From: Limosilactobacillus antri DSM 16041
GTDB taxonomy: Bacteria > Bacillota > Bacilli > Lactobacillales > Lactobacillaceae
DNA: 19,164 nucleotides
Direction of reading: 5' to 3'
NCBI RefSeq assembly: GCF_000160835.1
Contig: NZ_GG700735.1
Location: 70,548 to 89,711, forward strand
The translations under genes and the position numbers were made by a program. Positions 16,045-19,164 of the stretch are shown piece after piece. Under the pieces are notes generated by a model. That model was not told the DNA's origin and did not search any database. It saw only the letters and a program-made list of their open reading frames with translations. Each line of letters begins with the position of its first letter. Positions within the stretch are counted from its first letter, which is position 1.

Positions 16045-16366
16045 ATGTACTACTTGGAATTAGCACTCGCGATCCTGGCGGAATTGATCGGGACCAACTT
16101 AATGAAGCTGTCGAATGGTTTTACCCAGCTCTGGTTCTCGCTCGGGACCCTACTATACATACGGATTCTGTTTTTTCTTTCTATCACTGTCATTAAAGGG
16201 GATCAAGCTCAACGTGGCTTACGCAACCTGGGGCGGTGCCGGAATTGTCCTGGCCGCCCTGGTTTCCTTCTTCTTATTCCATGAGCAAACCTCAGGGCTG
16301 CAGGTCTTCGGGATTGCGTTAATTGTAGTGGGGGGCATCATTGCCAACCTTGCTGGCGGCCACTAA
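16045..16366 (+). pseudogene. SMR-family (EmrE/QacC-like) efflux gene with a one-base frameshift
   Basis: The N-terminal frame reads MYYLELALAILAELIGTNLM, with the conserved membrane Glu13 of small multidrug resistance proteins, and runs into SLGTLL. The matching continuation (FFFLSLSLKGIKLNVAYATW, with the conserved AYATW tryptophan, then an EQTSGLQVFGIALIVVGG fourth helix) lies one base over, in the frame ending at the TAA at 16364. The total of 322 nt equals 107 codons plus one base, so removing one base restores a 106-residue protein, the usual SMR length. The junction lies at about 16148-16165 in CCCTACTATACATAC. SMR proteins export lipophilic cations as dimers; this copy should be inactive unless the base is a sequence error. 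AAAGGAG lies 8-9 nt before the ATG. Confidence 0.85.
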
Positions 16367-16506
16367 GCAGCCCTAAGTGCACCGCGGCCCAGTGGTTAGT
16401 TTCTCTTATTCTTTTCTCATTTAGTCCTTGCTAATCGGTTCTCGGATCGTGAAATAATGCCGGCCCACAGCCTCTATTATTCCCAGGTCTGGATTAAAAA
16501 AATAAA
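16367..16506. other. Intergenic, nothing recognised
   Basis: There is no supported ORF, RNA or strong hairpin between the SMR remnant and the promoter at 16507. A 5-bp CCACT/AGTGG pairing just after the SMR stop is too weak to call a terminator. Confidence 0.5.
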
Positions 16507-16534
16507 TTGACATTGATTAAAGTTATATTATAAT
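16507..16534 (+). promoter_or_regulatory. Strong promoter of the EIIC-like gene and its leader
   Basis: There is a perfect TTGACA (16507-16512) and a perfect TATAAT (16529-16534) with 16-bp spacing in an AT-rich stretch. The start would be near 16541, giving a leader of about 375 nt before the ATG at 16918. Confidence 0.85.
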
Positions 16535-16567
16535 TACGTATAACCAAATTGAGTGAGGTCTTGCGAA

Positions 16568-16633
16568 ATGACAACATTAGCAACGTTAAAAGCAAATAAC
16601 GAATTTTTCCGGTTCTTAAATCACCATTCCTAG
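16568..16633 (+). CDS. 21-codon ORF: leader peptide or 5' end of a decayed gene
   Basis: This is the first ATG after the strong promoter, with GTGAGGT about 9 nt upstream. The 21-residue product ends NNEFFRFLNHHS. Two readings are possible. It may be a leader peptide, since complementary CCGGAA/TTCCGG elements overlap and follow it. Or it may be the start of a small decayed gene: another frame from 16633 to 16866, interrupted by one TAA (16711), reads like protein (LQEIATPVFWFIKEESRKQW). I do not recognise a family for either part. Confidence 0.4.
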   Translation: MTTLATLKANNEFFRFLNHHS

Positions 16634-16670
16634 GACCGGAAATTTTTGCGACCGCTTCTAGGAGCTCAGC

Positions 16671-16760
16671 CATCCGGAAGCTGGTCCGCCTCAATTTGGG
16701 AACTGACCGTTAAGAAACCAACTGCTTCCGGGTGTTGCAAGAAATTGCAACCCCGGTTTT
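16671..16760 (+). terminator. Leader terminator with alternative antiterminator pairing, upstream of the EIIC gene
   Basis: CCGGG-T-GTTGCAA (16728-16740) pairs with TTGCAAC-CCCGG (16745-16756) around a GAAA tetraloop with one bulged T, followed by TTTT and more T-rich sequence. The upstream segment CATCCGGAAGC (16671-16681) can instead pair over 11 positions (one G-U) with GCTTCCGGGTG (16724-16734), which would break the terminator stem. Further hairpin potential exists between here and the ATG (GGGGCTGCT/AGCAGTCCCC, about 16848-16875). The trigger is unknown; I saw no T-box sequence. Confidence 0.55.
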
Positions 16761-16917
16761 CTGGTTTATTAAGGAGGAAAGTCGCAAGCAATGGTTAAAT
16801 CCAGGAGGTGCCCCTGCCCCGCCACTACTGACCAATCCCCAGCCTAAGGGGCTGCTTCACCGTTGAGCAGTCCCCCGTTCGCAATCACGATTACTAAGCT
16901 AAGGAGAAGATCACATT

Positions 16918-17949
16918 ATGAAAGCCAAACTGAAAGAACTAACGATGGCGACACTAAACGGCAATGCCATCGCCATTGTAATTGCGCTAATCCCTAGCGC
17001 CCTTTTGTCCCAGCTGCTCCGGTTTTGTCCGGTCAACTCGGTGACGACCAGCATTACCTTCATGATTACCCTCGCCCAAACGGCCTTCCCCTTCATCGCC
17101 GCCTTTGCGGTCGGCATGATTTTGCGGCTGTCAACTCTGCAGGTCGGCTCAATGGCGCTTGCGACCTTCGTGGCCGCCGGCAGCGCCAGCCCGCAAAAGG
17201 GCGCGTTCCTGCTTAGCGGGTCAGGAATTATCCTTAACATCATGCTTACCACCTTCATTGCTTCAATCCTGGTCATCATCCTCGACCGCTTCCTCGGCCA
17301 GTTCAAGATTATCTTAGAGTCCCTGCTGGTCCTCTTAATCGCCGGCAGGATCAGCCTGCTTACCAAGCCGGTGATGGTCGCAATTCAAACCGCCATCGGT
17401 GAGGTGACCCAGGCGGCAACCACGATGTCCCCGTTGCTGATGGGCGGCGCTCTCGGAATAATCTTCGGGGTCCTGATCGTTTCCCCGATTTCTTCCGTCG
17501 CGATTGCTATGGCAATTTCCCTGGCCGGGGTTGGCTCGGGGGCAGCCAACGCGGGAATCGTGGCCTGCTCCTTTACGCTCGCCTGGATGGGCGCCACGGT
17601 CAACCCGCTCGGCGGCACCCTGGCCCACTTCCTCGGTTCGCCCAAAATTCAAATGGCCAATATGTTGGAACGGCCGCGGCTATTCATCCCGGTCATCATC
17701 GCTTCTGGAATTGCGGGGCTTTGTGCGGCCCTGCTTGACATGACCGGAACCCCCTTCTCCGCCGGCTTCGGCTTTGCCGGGTTAATTGGCCCGCTGACCG
17801 CTTACCAGTATTCCACGGGCGAATTTCTCCTGTTAAGAGTCACCATCGCCTTTGTCCTTGTCCCCGCGCTCAGTGCGGGCCTCATGAACTTAATCTTCGT
17901 CAAGCGGACGGACTTCATCCAGCCGACGGACTTGAAACTCAACTTGTAG
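16918..17949 (+). CDS. PTS EIIC-like membrane protein (PTS_EIIC_2 type)
   Basis: This is a 343-residue, highly hydrophobic protein with about nine or ten membrane segments and Gly/Ala/Ser-rich helices. Segments such as PLLMGGALGIIFGVLIVSPI and AWMGATVNPLGGTLAHFLG resemble the stand-alone EIIC family (PF13303), whose members lack fused or adjacent EIIA and EIIB domains. The substrate and energy coupling are unknown. TAAGGAG lies about 11 nt before the ATG, a little far. Expression is likely controlled by the strong promoter at 16507 and the structured leader. It converges on the phosphoglycerate dehydrogenase gene through a shared terminator. Confidence 0.7.
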   Translation: MKAKLKELTMATLNGNAIAIVIALIPSALLSQLLRFCPVNSVTTSITFMITLAQTAFPFIAAFAVGMILRLSTLQVGSMALATFVAAGSASPQKGAFLLSGSGIILNIMLTTFIASILVIILDRFLGQFKIILESLLVLLIAGRISLLTKPVMVAIQTAIGEVTQAATTMSPLLMGGALGIIFGVLIVSPISSVAIAMAISLAGVGSGAANAGIVACSFTLAWMGATVNPLGGTLAHFLGSPKIQMANMLERPRLFIPVIIASGIAGLCAALLDMTGTPFSAGFGFAGLIGPLTAYQYSTGEFLLLRVTIAFVLVPALSAGLMNLIFVKRTDFIQPTDLKLNL

Positions 17950-17969
17950 GAATGCACCGGGCGCCCAGC

Positions 17970-18017
17970 AAAAAAAGCTTCAGCAGTTCACCAGCCTGAA
18001 CTTTCTGAAGCTTTTTT
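17970..18017. terminator. Bidirectional intrinsic terminator between the EIIC-like gene and serA
   Basis: AAAAAGCTTCAG (17972-17983) pairs with CTGAAGCTTTTT (18005-18016), with an inner AGTTCA/TGAACT stem. Six Ts follow on the plus strand and seven on the minus strand, so it can stop both converging transcripts. Confidence 0.93.
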
Positions 18018-18033
18018 ATATTGGAGATGGTAA

Positions 18034-19164
18034 TCAGCGTTCGATTAGTCGGACCCGGCTGACCGCGGGAATCTTGTCCAGCGCGGCCAGAACCGCCCGC
18101 TCAATTGCCGGCGTCATTTGATTAACGTCAACGATCGTATAGGCAAAATCGCCCCGGGCCCGGTTGAGCAGGTTCTCAATGTTTAAGCCCGCCCCGGCAA
18201 TCGCGGTAGTAATCTGGCCCAGCATATTGGGGATGTTGCGGTGAATAATGGTCAGCCGGTAGGGGCCGGCGAAGGGGGCCTGAACATTAGGGAGGTTAAC
18301 CGAATTAACCGTATTCCCGGTAGCCAGGTAATCCATAATTTCACGCGCGGCAATTTGCGAACAGCTGGCCTCCGCTTCGTGGGTGGAGCCGCCGATATGC
18401 GGGGTGATGGTAATCCCCGGATTATTCAGGATTTGTTCTTCGCTGAAGTCGGTGCAGTAATGCTGGCAGTTCCCGTTCGCCAGGGCGGCAACCACCGCGG
18501 CATTGTCAACGATTCCTAAGCGGGAATAGTTTAACAGGACCGCCGTCTTCTTCATGAGCCGCAGCTCGGCCGCCCCAATCAGCCCGGTCGTTTCTTCATT
18601 TTTGGGCACGTGGACCGTGATAAAGTCGGCCCCAGCAATTGCTTCTTCAATCGTGGCCGTCCGTTTGACCTCCCGCGCAAGGTTCCAGGCAGACTCAACC
18701 GACAGGTACGGGTCATAGCCCACGACCTCCATCCCCAGGGCTACCCCCGCATTGGCAACCAGCGAGCCCACGTGGCCCAAGCCGATTACCGCTAAGCGCC
18801 GGCCGATAATTTCCTGGCCGTTAAACTTGGTCTTCTGCTGTTCCGTCCGCAGCGTAATGTCAGCCCCGGGAGCTGCCTGCGCACTCCACTGGGCCGCCTG
18901 GAGCAGGTTGCGGCTGCTGGCAATCAGCAGGGCCACGACCAGTTCTTTAACCGCGTTGGCGTTGCCGCCAGGCGTGTTAAACACGGCAATCCCCTGCTCC
19001 GTGGCCCGTTCCAGGGGGATGTTATTAAAGCCCGCCCCGCATCGGGCAATCACTTTTAGGGCGGCTGGGAATTGGTGGTCATGCAAGTCGACGCTGCGGA
19101 TCATGTAGGCATCCGGGGCCGCCCCTGCCTGGTTGACTTGGTAATCGGCAGTAAATTCCGCTAA
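18034..19164 (-). CDS. serA: D-3-phosphoglycerate dehydrogenase with C-terminal ACT domain, 5' end outside window
   Basis: There are 376 codons in the window and the frame is open to the right edge. This NAD-dependent enzyme oxidises 3-phosphoglycerate to 3-phosphohydroxypyruvate, the first step of serine synthesis. Visible features are the substrate-binding RCGAGFNNIP, the Rossmann loop VIGLGHVGSLVA, the NAD-binding acidic position in GYDP, and the catalytic His in ITPHIGGST with an upstream Glu-containing DFSEEQ. A C-terminal ACT-type regulatory domain (RLTIIHRNIPNMLGQITTAIAG onward) often mediates serine feedback. By comparison with similar enzymes of about 390 residues, roughly 10-20 N-terminal residues are missing. 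The ATG at 19104 is internal: the frame upstream continues with sequence typical of the domain (FTADYQVNQ). Its promoter is outside the window. Confidence 0.87.
   Translation of the reverse strand, partial: LAEFTADYQVNQAGAAPDAYMIRSVDLHDHQFPAALKVIARCGAGFNNIPLERATEQGIAVFNTPGGNANAVKELVVALLIASSRNLLQAAQWSAQAAPGADITLRTEQQKTKFNGQEIIGRRLAVIGLGHVGSLVANAGVALGMEVVGYDPYLSVESAWNLAREVKRTATIEEAIAGADFITVHVPKNEETTGLIGAAELRLMKKTAVLLNYSRLGIVDNAAVVAALANGNCQHYCTDFSEEQILNNPGITITPHIGGSTHEAEASCSQIAAREIMDYLATGNTVNSVNLPNVQAPFAGPYRLTIIHRNIPNMLGQITTAIAGAGLNIENLLNRARGDFAYTIVDVNQMTPAIERAVLAALDKIPAVSRVRLIER

Noticed and set aside
16791..16847. 18-codon ORF (Cys/Pro-rich) after the leader terminator of the EIIC gene
   Set aside because: The nearest SD (16771-16777) is about 13 nt away, which is too far, and there is no supporting structure or similarity.
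1..19164. CRISPR arrays, tRNAs, rRNAs, prophage or transposase genes
   Set aside because: None was recognised on either strand. The only repetitive DNA encodes the diverged protein repeats of the adhesin.

Overview
The window looks like chromosome from a Gram-positive lactic acid bacterium with moderately high GC, most likely a heterofermentative lactobacillus such as Limosilactobacillus. The evidence is a YSIRK-type signal peptide with an LPXTG sorting signal on a giant adhesin carrying FIVAR and DUF1542 repeats, AGGAGG-type ribosome binding sites, an HPK10-type sensor kinase, and an aspartate 4-decarboxylase. The species assignment is inference. No rRNA, tRNA, CRISPR array or insertion sequence was seen.

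Layout: (1) 51-2203, a divergent pair whose start codons are 41 bp apart: a zinc-ribbon membrane protein on the minus strand and an AgrC-like histidine kinase without a response regulator in view on the plus strand. (2) 2359-10095 minus, one very large cell-wall adhesin (about 2,578 codons). A single in-frame TAA at 5953-5955 splits it into a 1,380-residue secreted N-terminal product and a C-terminal part that keeps 14 further repeats and the LPQTG anchor. (3) 10392-12734 minus, an MHS-family MFS transporter preceded by its own promoter and about 290 nt of leader, and upstream of it an NAD(P)-binding protein. (4) 12897-14504 plus, aspartate 4-decarboxylase with a candidate catabolite-repression site. 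(5) 14572-15882 minus, an unrecognised polytopic membrane protein. (6) 16045-16366 plus, an SMR efflux gene broken by one extra base. (7) 16507-17949 plus, a lone PTS EIIC-like membrane protein behind a strong promoter and a long structured leader. (8) 18034-19164 minus, D-3-phosphoglycerate dehydrogenase, cut by the right edge and convergent with the EIIC gene over a shared terminator.

The best candidate for something undescribed is the leader of the MHS transporter (11804-11974). It encodes an 18-residue peptide, MLFTTNAQAQIIIIRIIN, with six isoleucine codons. After it come four mutually exclusive RNA pairing segments and a classical intrinsic terminator. This has the logic of ribosome-mediated (trp/ilv-type) attenuation, which is uncommon in Firmicutes, where amino-acid genes are mostly controlled by T-boxes. 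It predicts that the transporter is induced by isoleucine starvation and so may move isoleucine or a related compound. A second, weaker leader with terminator/antiterminator potential precedes the EIIC gene.

The genes do not form one pathway. Three lesions or probable lesions (adhesin stop codon, SMR frameshift, possible decayed ORF at 16568-16866) suggest accessory functions are eroding in this strain, unless some are assembly errors.
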